A stretch of DNA of 64,000 nt from Portulaca oleracea (lineage: Eukaryota; Streptophyta; Magnoliopsida; Caryophyllales; Portulacaceae), in assembly GCA_029582165.1 (NCBI GenBank), contig CM055893.1, forward strand, positions 25,457,179-25,521,178. Reading direction: 5' to 3'. The translations under genes were made by a program, and so were the position numbers. The notes beneath the pieces are model-generated. The model ran no database searches and was not told the origin of the DNA. It saw only the letters and a list, made by a program, of their open reading frames with translations. Positions 55,116-64,000 of the stretch are shown piece after piece. Position 1 is the first letter of the stretch; the number at the start of each line of letters is the position of its first letter.

Positions 55116-56088
55116 CAGGTGTCAAAGGTCCGGTAACATCTCCCGGAAGAATGAAGCGCCGTTGAACTATATTCTTGAGGTGGAAGCTTTCGACGTATGG
55201 GGATTGGACTTTATGGGTCCTTTCCCGTCGTCAAGGGGTTTCCAATACATCCTAGTGGCGGTAGACTATGTCACAAAGTGGGTCGAGGCCATCCCATGTG
55301 TAAGATGTGATGGGAAATCTGTTTCGAAATTCTTGAAAAAGACCTTATTCCCAAGATTTGGCATTCCATAGGTCATCATTAGTGACAACGGTTCCCATTT
55401 CATCGAAAAGAGATTCGAGTCTCTCTTGGAGAAGTATGGCATCGAGCATAAGAAGGGACTTCCTTACCATCCACAAACACAAGGTCAAGTGGAAATCTCC
55501 AACTGTGCCATCAAGGAGATCTTAGAGAAGACAGTTAACTCTTCAAGGAAAGATTGGGCAGAAAAATTGGATGAAGTTTTGTGGGCATACCGCACCGCTT
55601 TCAAGACACCGATCGGCACTACTCCCTACCGTCTTGTCTACGGGAAGGCGTGTCACTTCCCCGTAGAACTTGAGCATAAAACCATGTGGGCAATCAACAA
55701 GTTGAACTTCGATCTCAAGGCGGCTGGAGGTAGTCGATTATTTCAATTAGAAGAACTTGAGGAGTTGAGGCGTCAAGCTTATGAGAATAACAAGATCTAC
55801 ACGGAGAGAACGAAGGCATGGCATGACAAGAGGTTGAACCGACGTGAGTTTGTGGTAGGCGATAGGGTTCTCATTTTTAATTCAAGGCTGAAGTTGTTCT
55901 CTGGGAAATTGAGATCACGGTGGTCCGGACCATTCGAAATAGTGAGAATTCTTTCCGCCGGAGTAGTTGAGTTGAAAGATGCCCAAGGGAAGTGTTTCAA
56001 AGCAAACTCATCGAAACTCAAACCATACATCATGGGCGAGGAATATGTCGGGATGGTTGTGACATACCTCGCGGATTTTGGAAATTAA
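55090..56088 (+). pseudogene. Integrase, Athila lineage
   Basis: The end of the HHCC finger (CDRCQ near 55110) is followed by [14 protein letters not shown] (first Asp codon 55207-55209), a TAG at 55369-55371, SDNGSHF (second Asp 55384-55386) and [13 protein letters not shown] (Glu). The last ORF 55426-56088 carries the GPF-type C-terminus ([20 protein letters not shown]). All three catalytic acids remain; a single stop and an upstream frameshift break the gene. Confidence 0.85.
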
Positions 56089-57148
56089 AAAGCATTGGAA
56101 AAGGTCGAGCTAGGACCTACAAAACAAGCACCCGGGAGAGGTATGAACTACTTCCCCCTCTTTTAGTGTTTTCTTTCAATTTTTAGTTCTTTCATTTTTA
56201 TTTCCTTTATTTTAGTGCCTTTCGTCTTCCTTTGTTTTATCTTATTAGAAAAAAAAATTTAGAGATAAAAATGCGAAAAAAAATCAGAAAAGTTTGAAAA
56301 GAAGGAAAAAAAAAATCGTGGGTGGTTCTATGAGAATCGGAGTTTGAAAGTGTCTTTGAGTATTGAGAGAATGTCCTTGAATGATAATTGAGCGAGAAAG
56401 ACAAGGGAGTGGATGACAAGAGGGTAGATTTTAGGACTTAACATTTTTTCTCCAAGTTTTTGAGTCTTGTAGGTGCTAGAGATGAATCGAAAGGGACCGT
56501 GCCCATGGTAGAAGTCACCGCAGCCACGGTCAGCATACTCAAAGTTCTCCCAGTTTAGCCAAGCCGAAGATCACCGTGACCAAGGTGGAAGTCACCGCAG
56601 CCACGGTCTCATCGCAGCATGATTCTTGGAAATTTTGGTCCCGAACATCACCGTGACCACGGTGAGGTTCACCGCAGCCACGGTCTCCGCCCTGCTTTTT
56701 CCCTTCTTTTTCCCTCACCCGAATCACACCGTGCCCACGGTCAAATGGACCGTGGCCACGGTCTGTCCAAAAACTGCGATATGTCGGGGCTTCACTCTCA
56801 TTCCCCCTCATTTCTATCTCACTTTCTTCCTCACTCTCACCTTCGAAAACCCTCACCAAACCCTAAAACTCGAATTCTCTTCCGAAATTCGACAAACCCA
56901 CCTCCAATTACTCCATTTCTCCCAACTTTCTTCTCCAATTCGTGCCTTAGCTGCTGAAGTTCGCCATTTCCAGTTCTATTCAAGCAAGATTCTTGGCTCT
57001 TGTTCTTTGTAGGGCTCGAATCTCTTAAGGCAAGTCTCCAACGTCTTCATCTCAGCTATTCCTTGTTTGTTGATGCATCCAAATTCGATTTCCTAGTTGG
57101 TTTTGGTTGTTGTGTGCATTTTTCTCCTCCTAGATCTAGGGTTTTTGA
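56089..57148. repeat. Integrase-env spacer with four palindrome doublets, period 77 bp
   Basis: After an AT-rich stretch, doublets of ACCGTG(N)2-3CACGGT start at 56496, 56573, 56650 and 56728 (spacing 77, 77, 78). The second half of each of the first three reads TCACCGCAGCCACGGTC. 56770-57148 is a C/T-rich leader-like segment before the env-like ORF. ORFs across the array are repeat translations. Confidence 0.85.
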
Positions 57149-58614
57149 GTGTTGAACATTAGAATGATGAAACCAAAGAGGGGTCGACCTAGGAAGCTTC
57201 CTCCATCACCACCACAGTTGCCATCTTCTCTCGAATTGAGAAGGGCTCAACCAGCTACGTTCATCAAAAGTTGTCCCCGTGCCAAGGTTAATTTTCGTGA
57301 TGAATCGCACAAGACTCGCTATGCTGAACTCCAGGAGCGACACATCTACGCTCCAGAGATTCTCTGTGATGAGACAATCAACACTCTTTACTGTCGGTCC
57401 AGTTTCGACACTCTCGCTCAAGTACTTGGCTGGGAAGCACTTCTCAATATCAAGGAACCAATTATAGACCAGGCCGTATTGAATTCATGAGTTCACTTCA
57501 AGTCTTTAGTGATGGGTACCCTGAGGCCATTTTCAGCTATAGAGTGGGTGACAAGGAGCTAGAATGTTCTTTTCAAGAGTTTTGCCAAGCTTTGGAACTA
57601 CCAGAGGATGGGGTATACTTCTGGGAGTGTGAGGAATTCGATGAACAAGAAGCGTGAAAGCGGTTAACTTGTTGGAGAAGAGCACCTGTTGACTCCGAAG
57701 AAGGTCAGGCGCAGTTTTACTGCCTTAAGGAATCTCGAGCACAAGATTTCTGTAATCCTGCTGTCCTGTTATTCCATTTGGTGATTGCTAATTCAGTGTT
57801 TGGGCAAGATGAGGAACGATCACATGTTCGTCCGGACGATCTCTTCATAATTTACAATACTTTAAAGGGGAAACGAGTGAACTTAAGCTCTTGCATCCTA
57901 CATTGGCTAGGGGAGATGAGTATATCTGATGACTTCACCAACCTTGGAATGGGCCATATAATATGTCACTTCCTCTAGAAGCAAGGGTTGGGTGATTACT
58001 TGGGATTATAGAAGCCACGGTATGTCCCTATCGCCATTGATAAAGAGCTGTTGATCGAAATGGAGATAATCTCTGAGCGTCATTCACGCACCGTCTATCA
58101 TCATGGTTTTGGCGATTGGAAAATCCGCATTCCTCTCGACCCAACTCATGCCGAAGAATGGCTCGATATTGCAAATAATGAAAATTGGTCGTGCGGGCAA
58201 TTTTATTGTTGGCCGCGGATAATTGGCGGTGCACCTATCCCCATTTCTAGTTTATTGCAAGAGTTTGAGGAGAATACCCATGAGAAGATGCCAGAGAGTT
58301 CGGCACATCATGGCGATCTGGACCAAATCACTTCTGAAATCAAGGGCTTCAGTATCGAGATTCGTGAGCAGAACAAACTTCTCCGTTCCCATGTGAAGTT
58401 GCTCGAGGATCAACAAAAGCAGCTTGCGAACATCCAACGACACCTGCAGCACCACGAAGAGTACCTCCGCCAACAAAACTGCTTCATGTGTGATTGGAGT
58501 TTCCATCATTACACTGTTGAGGGCCGTTTCCCAGCACCTCCTGACTATGTGAATCCCTATTACCCATCCTTCTTTCCACCACAACCCCATTCTCCGCCGG
58601 GAGGGTCCGCTTGA
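57149..58614 (+). pseudogene. Env-like ORF with putative plant transposon protein domain
   Basis: Three ORFs in succession make one gene: 57149-57490 (KPKRGRPRKLPPSPP, then ETINTLYCRSSFDTLAQVLGW), 57487 to about 57980, and 58051-58614. The middle has SYRVGDKELECSFQEFCQAL; the last ends with a Gln/His-rich coiled stretch (LRSHVKLLEDQQKQLANIQR) and a Pro-rich tail. The block around LGWEALLNIKEP matches the putative plant transposon protein domain (Transposase_32) common in the third ORF of Athila elements, often called env-like. No clear signal peptide or membrane segment is seen. Frameshift near 57485 and stops at about 57655, 57978 and 58009. Confidence 0.65.
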
Positions 58615-60842
58615 GGACCGTTTGTAAGCACCCCACCCCCACCCGACCTTAATTATTGTCTATTTGCTTTATTTTGTGAAGTATAAGTGTGGGGGAGTGC
58701 TTCTTCGGGGTTTTGGAGTTGCGATGTCTGGTGGTTTTGGATTGTTGGTCTCTCAATTTCTTTTGGCATAAGCTCGCATATTTTGGGGATTGTTCGGCTG
58801 GGATGCTCGGGTTTTTCCTTGTCTTGTTTGTTTGTCATGTATGGTTGTCTTAGGGTTGTTGGTTGGTTGTTTGATGGTTGTCTTATGGTTGTTGTCGGTT
58901 GTTTTTGGTGGGCTGGACTGTGTTTAAGCATTTCTCGCTTGTATTCTGGTCATGGATGGATGTATTCGAATGTTATTTTCTGATGAATGCAATGATTTAG
59001 TTATTTCGGTTAGTGCGTATCGAGTTTCACCATTATTTCCCGCCTCAACGAGTGAGATTCGGGGATAAGGTAAGTTACTGGCAATGTATATATTGTTCAT
59101 ATTTTCAGTTTTTCATCTTTTTAATTTCTTTTCGTAATCTTTTAAGTTAGATTTTCCTTTCTTTTGCTTTTGGTCTCGCATGCGAATTCTATAATTGCAA
59201 AGTCGTATTTTACTCTAACGTTGACCTGATTCTCTTGAACGACGACTTCGGATCGCTATTTTCAAAGCTTATGAAGAGATTGAGGTAATATGTTTCCACC
59301 TTACTCTTTGTATCTGAATCCCTATCATGATCCGTCGCATGCTTAATTTTCTTTTGGGTGGCGAACCCCTATGAGTGTCTGTGTTGGGATTTCGTTTCCT
59401 GTTGGAGTCGTGTGGGCTCGAGTCACCACCATTTTCTACCTGCTAGTTGTTTTCGTTTGTTTTTGTCTTGTAGGTTCTCTACCCTTTTTATGTGCCACCT
59501 TCCCACAATGAGGACATTGTGGAGTTTTAAGTGTGGGGGGGGGGAGATATTTTGTCTCAAGGGTAGATCACCTAGTAGTTTTGATCTTTGTTATCTTTGT
59601 TTTTGCTTAAAATTTGATTTTTTTTTGTGTGAAAATGGAGAAAAAAGGGAGTGAAAACCTTTTCGCTTTTCTTTTCGTTTTGTTTTTTTTTGTTTTGCTT
59701 TGTTTCTTGGATCTCGTTATCGAAGTTGAGAAGTCGTTCTTAAACTTCTTTCTAAAAGTAATCGGTTGGAGCATTTTTTACCCTAATTCGGATTCTAGTC
59801 GAGACTTTTCCTTAATAGACTCCCTTCATTAAGTGTCTTGTGAGACTCTCGTTCCTTTCTCGTTTTGTTGGTAACCCGGAGATGCTAAGGGCTTGTGTCT
59901 GAGTTTGTTTTTGTTTCTCGTTTAGCAAAAGCAAAAAGCGCAAAAAGAAAAGAAAAGAAAAGAACGAAAGAAGAAAGCTTTCATAAGACATAATAACATG
60001 AATAAGTGGAGCGTGTCGCTGAAGCCATTAACCACCATACACTTAGCAAACCTACACGGGCCCGGTATTCGTGGTACGGCACTGGATACCCCTTAACCCT
60101 CCTCTTATATCGCTTTGCGACGGAGAGGCGTATGGAAAATACCGTGTTGGGAGGGTATACCCCTTATATGGGCCGTCCAATTCCCGAAAGTAAGGCTAAT
60201 ACCGACTTTTAAAAAAACCAAAAAGAAAGAAAAAAGAGAAAAAGAAGAAAGAAAAGAAAAGATTTGCTTCTAAAAAGAGCGGGGCCTCCCCTTGCATCAC
60301 CTACTACCTCACTGCCAAGGGCGACCAAATGCGAGAGAGGGCAACACTCCTCTCGGTTGTTTCGTTGTTTTCAAATTTGGACGCGAGTTTTTAAAGTCTT
60401 TTGGTTCCCGTTAAACTCTTGTTGTGCTTTTGCTGTGGGGTTTCGCTTGTTACAAGGTGTAGGGAGTCAAAAATCTTCAAGATCGACCTTTTTCTGAGTT
60501 TGGTGTTTGTGAGATGCTCCTAACGGTTACATTGGGAGGTTTAATCGCGTTTTCTTAGTTTGGATTGCGAGATCTTGTGAATCAAAACCCTTGTTTTTCA
60601 TTCTTTTTGTTTTCTTCGGTTCTGTTTTCACTTTCCCTCTCTTCTTTTTCTTTAGCTTTTGTGGGTACAGCCGCTACAAACCCTCACGAGTCCATCCCGT
60701 CCACCCGGGCTGCCGGGGGGTTCAAAGGGCTTGGTGCATACGTTAAATGCACTCGTTTCTCTCCCACGACAGAGGAGTTTGTGTTAGTTAGTTTGTTTTG
60801 TTTTGTTTTGCTCGGGATGAGCAAAGGTTTAAGTGTGGGGGG
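58615..60842 (+). other. Athila 3' untranslated region with three polypurine-tract-like sequences
   Basis: No supported gene. AAGTGTGGGGG-type tracts occur at 58685-58697, 59529-59547 and 60831-60842; only the last abuts the LTR. The second and third are each preceded by a hairpin (59503-59522, CCACAATG/CATTGTGG; 60807-60825, TTTGCTCG/TGAGCAAA). Purine-rich runs lie at 59929-59980 and 60200-60262. ORFs such as 59358-59654 are T-rich shadows. Confidence 0.65.
60831..60842 (+). other. Polypurine tract of the complete Athila element
   Basis: AAGTGTGGGGGG ends one base before the TG of the 3' LTR (60843). Confidence 0.85.
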
Positions 60843-62546
60843 TGTTTAGACCCGATTTCGTGTCTAAATACCGCCTAAATCCTTAGGCTTTTGACTTGTT
60901 TCGTAGCTTATTTTAATAACTTTTAATGCGTTTTGGTTACTTTTGTAGTTTCCGAAGGGTTTCACTCAAAATGAATCTAAACGAGTCAATTTTGCACCAA
61001 TCTTGGGAATCCCGAAATTCCCTAAGATTCCACGAGCCGTGGACGTGTCAAAGGCAGCGGATTAGAAGGACCGGTCATATAGAAAGGCAGCGGAAGCGGA
61101 AGCAATGGTTGAAGAGCCTCCTGAAGAAAACTGTGGCCGAGAGACACCGTGGCCACGGTCACCTTGACCATAGCCACAGTGTGATTGAGCCATGACCTAA
61201 GGAAGAAGCCTTGCACCAGAGATAGACCGTGGTCACGGTCACTCTGACTATAGCCACGGTGGGATCCTACCCTGCCCAAGGAAGAAGCTGGCCGAACTAG
61301 ACCGTGGCTACGGTCTCCCATGACCGTAGCCACGGCGGTGCGAAGGAGCGAAAAGTTGTCAGCCCTAATCGCCTAGACCGTGACCACGGTGCATTGGGAC
61401 CGTACCCACGGCGATGCAAAACGAAGAGAAGAAATCGCTTGCCTTACGCAGGACCGTGGCCACGGTCACCCTGACCGTGCCCACGGTCTCCTGCGGGCCA
61501 GCTTTGTCTGTTGTGTAAAATGATGAGTTTTGAGTAACAACCTTGATTACTATTTAATGTATTTTAGGTCATTTTACTAGGGGAGATTAGACAGTAGTTT
61601 TAATCTATCTTTTATGATACTTTAGCACTCTTTATCACATTTTTAAGTCTTAGATTAGGGGGATTAAGGAAGATCTTTACTGAGATTATTGGTTCTTGTA
61701 TTTGATCCTCTTGATTATTATTGGAAGTTTGAAGATTATTCTCAACTTTGGAGCATTGGAGCTTTATTATTCTGAAGTTTTCTCCCTTGTCATCACAATC
61801 CATGAGCATTTCTTAATCTCTCTCTCTCTAATTTATTGCTTATTTATTAATCTCTGTTTTTGATATTGTTCGTGTTGTTGAATGTTTATTGTCATCTTAA
61901 GCATGAATGAAGTTGTTGATGTTATTATCATGATAGTTAGGATGTTTAGTGGCTAGAACCTTAATGGGTTAGGGAGTTATTAATGGTGTGAATGGGTGAT
62001 TAGGTTTGGGTTAGCAATATTAGTGAGTAACTAGTTAGGAAATCAATTTTCTAATCCTATCCTTCCCTCAAGTGGGATGTATTTAGGTGTGAAAGCATCC
62101 CGAATACTTCCAATACTTGTTGGAAGGTAGGAATTAGGATAGTTAGTATTCTAGTTCGCGAAAGCGAATAGAAACTAACTAGGAAATTCCGTTCCATTAA
62201 CTTTCCCAGGTCTGTCGATGGATTTTGGGGAAGTTAATCCGGATTATCCTTGAAAGAGGAAGCCCGGTGGGTATTTTCTAACGGAATTACCCTTTGATTT
62301 CCCTTTCTCGTTACTCTCTTGTTGCAAAACCCATTTCCTCATTCCCGCTTGTATCCCGAAAGTCTCCCGACACCCATTGTTTTACCTTTTTGACTGAACA
62401 TAGCGTGTTTGTGTTGTTTTCACCCTAAAGTCTTTCATCCTTTCATGATCATAAACCATACCTAGAGTCAACTAGCTGCAGCTAAGGCCCCTAGCTCCCT
62501 GTGGAAGAACGATAAAACCGTGGTCTTACAAACCACTCGACTAACA
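60843..62546 (+). repeat. 3' LTR of the complete Athila element
   Basis: 1704 bp. Five palindrome doublets begin at 61146, 61226, 61301, 61377 and 61453 (spacing 80, 75, 76, 76), for example ACCGTGGCCACGGT followed 21 bases later by ACCGTGCCCACGGT. The LTR body is otherwise close to the 5' LTR. Confidence 0.9.
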
Positions 62547-62733
62547 CTAATCTTCAACCTTCACTTGGAATTTTCTCCCGAACAAACAAGAAAATTGTGA
62601 TTTGGATTAATAAGAATCCCCAAATTCTCACTTGAAAGTAGAATTTATTACTCTTAATCCTCCTCCTCACTAAAAGTGGGATTGGTGGTGAACTACCACT
62701 AGAAAGCTTTAATGCAAATCAACAATGAAAACT

Positions 62734-62767
<34 letters not shown>

Positions 62768-63870
62768 AAAAACTTGGAAATTGCTTGAATTGAAAGAGCT
62801 TGAAAGAAAGTTGATTACAATGAAAGAAAACTTGAAGAACAATTAAAGCTTAATGAAAGAAAAATGCAATAGAACCTAATTCTATTCTAATCCTAAGTAA
62901 TCAAAGATAAAAAAAAAAAGACTAGATAATTCTAATGTTGAAAGTATGTGGGTATTTATAAAAGGAAAGAAAATATCCCAAACCCTAAATTGAAATCCAG
63001 CCGCTGCGCGTAATTTCCGCAAAACTGTCGATGGTCGGGGGTGCGACCAACAATGTCGCGGGCGTGACACCACTCTGGAGCATTTTCATCCGAGGTTCAC
63101 CCGAGTTTGGTCACGGATGTCACCGAGGTGGTCGCAGGTGCAACACCTTGGTCGTGGGTGCGACAAAACAGGTCGTGGGTGCGAAACCATTCTGTCTTAG
63201 GTGTGACAGAGTTTGTTACGGGTGTGACACCATTTTGCCTCCTTCCCCGTCATTCGCTCAACAATCGTCGCAATGTGACAGAGTTGGTCGCGGGTGTGAC
63301 ACCATCCTGTCGCGAGTGTGACAGTGTTTGTCTCGGGTGTGACACCATTCTGCCCGACTGTCTCGGGTGTGACACCATTCTGCCTCATTCCCCGTCATTC
63401 CCTCAACAACCATCGCGGGTGTGACAGAGTTGGTCGTGGGTGTGAAACCATCTTGTCGCGATTGTTACAATGTTTATCTCGGGTGTGACACCATTCTTGC
63501 CAACTGTCTCGGGTGTGATACCATTCTACCTGATTACCTCGAGTGTGACCTTATTCTCCCCATCTTCCCTTCTTCCTTCTTCCTTGGGTTGTAGCGCCTG
63601 CTACAAGGAATGTAGTGGGTGCTACGCCCCTGTTTTGCACCAAAAATGGGGAAAGAGTTTCCGAGTCGGTTCCGCTTCGCTTCCCGGCTTGGCTTGGCTC
63701 GGAATATCGCTCGGGATTCCCTTAAAAGCCTCGATTTAGCTCATTTTCCTTCTAACTCCTTATTATCCTACAAAAACACAAAATCATCATAACTAATATA
63801 TAATCAAGGGGCTAAAACAAGCAAAACACCTTAGAAATGATATAAACTCGGCTCGAAACGAGACCGAACA
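62547..63870 (-). repeat. Right part of the split minus-strand Athila-type LTR
   Basis: Continues the LTR begun at 48491; ends GAGACCGAACA at 63870, the inverse of its TGTTCGGTC start. On its minus strand it lies next to a G-rich tract, so it is the 3' LTR of an element extending to the right. Contains (AG)16 at 62735-62766, a minus-strand TATAAATA at about 62955-62962, and an array of 21-bp-spaced GTCGCGGGTGYGACA motifs at 63034-63550. Confidence 0.8.
62735..62766. repeat. (AG)16 microsatellite
   Basis: Uninterrupted AG dinucleotide run inside the split LTR. Confidence 0.95.
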
Positions 63871-64000
63871 ACACTCCCACACAAGGGTTTGCTCGCCCCG
63901 AGCAAACTAAAAACATAGAAAAAGAAAAAGAAACTAGCTACCCTAACTCACTTTCGCAGAAATCGCGAATGCATTTAGCACATACATCAAGCCCTTTAAA
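63871..64000 (-). mobile_element. Internal 3' end of a second minus-strand Athila-type element
   Basis: On the minus strand a G-rich tract (TTGTGTGGGAGTG, 63871-63883) touches the LTR, and just upstream is a 9-bp stem with 3-base loop: GTTTGCTCG 63887-63895 and CGAGCAAAC 63899-63907. The same hairpin-tract pair is found at the end of the complete Athila element. The rest of the element is outside the window. Confidence 0.65.

Larger units (their letters stand above)
48812..62546 (+). mobile_element. Complete Athila-lineage retrotransposon with target duplication
   Basis: 13,735 bp. LTRs at 48812-50501 and 60843-62546 share start (TGTTTAGACCCG) and end (CTAACA). The 5-bp duplication CTAAT lies at 48807-48811 and 62547-62551. 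A primer-binding site, gag, protease, RT, RNase H, integrase, an env-like ORF and a polypurine tract are all in place. Coding regions have stops and frameshifts, so it could move only with help. LTR similarity is high except in GC-rich palindromes, suggesting a fairly young insertion. Confidence 0.93.

Noticed and set aside
60006..60212. Short plus-strand ORF as a protein gene
   Set aside because: No family resemblance, and it lies in the untranslated 3' region of the Athila element.

Overview
The window is repeat-dense nuclear DNA of a flowering plant, most likely a eudicot; the genus cannot be told from the sequence. No ordinary single-copy host gene, rRNA, tRNA or CRISPR array is visible. 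Nearly everything is transposable-element sequence. It consists of nested Ty3/gypsy LTR retrotransposons of the Athila and Tat lineages, solo LTRs, a pair of hAT-type non-autonomous DNA elements, and a Mutator-like element with long inverted repeats that carries a GRF-zinc-finger gene fragment. All coding regions are broken by stops or frameshifts, or depend on introns whose splice sites are partly lost.

Layout. (1) 1-6301: an Athila-type element on the minus strand. It runs gag, protease, reverse transcriptase, RNase H, integrase from right to left. It is inserted in the gag gene of the next element, and its left end is outside the window. (2) 6302-25507: a Tat-lineage element on the plus strand (Tat-1) with gag, protease, RT, two RNases H and integrase. 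After pol comes an antisense cassette of two intron-containing genes: a DUF7745-like gene and a plant-mobile-domain (PMD) gene, each with its own TATA box. A long 3' region of tandem repeats, a polypurine tract and a truncated LTR follow. (3) 25508-45781: a second Tat 3' half (Tat-2) in which about 7.2 kb of the antisense cassette is tandemly duplicated. Both copies carry the same hAT element and the same 3.6-kb solo LTR; the second copy also holds a complete 1.28-kb solo LTR. The Tat-2 polypurine tract and a 1.57-kb LTR end this block. (4) 45782-48490: the Mutator-like inverted-repeat element. (5) 48491-48811 and 62547-63870: an LTR of a second minus-strand Athila-type element, split by (6) a complete plus-strand Athila element at 48812-62546 with 1.7-kb LTRs, a CTAAT target duplication, a tRNA-Asp-like primer-binding site, gag-pol and an env-like ORF.

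The most interesting signal is not a gene. Four LTR families here carry different GC-rich palindromes built to a similar plan: 14-18 bp palindromes, often in doublets about 20-22 bp apart and repeated at regular intervals. In Tat and in the intact Athila the interval is about 75-80 bp. The palindromes occupy LTRs, introns and spacers and avoid the domain-coding stretches. Where a copy has mutated, both arms have often changed together. In addition, the two Tat 3' ends each carry a tandem array with a period near 50 bp whose units are hairpins with compensatory stem changes. This points to conserved cis-acting structure in the DNA or RNA of these elements.
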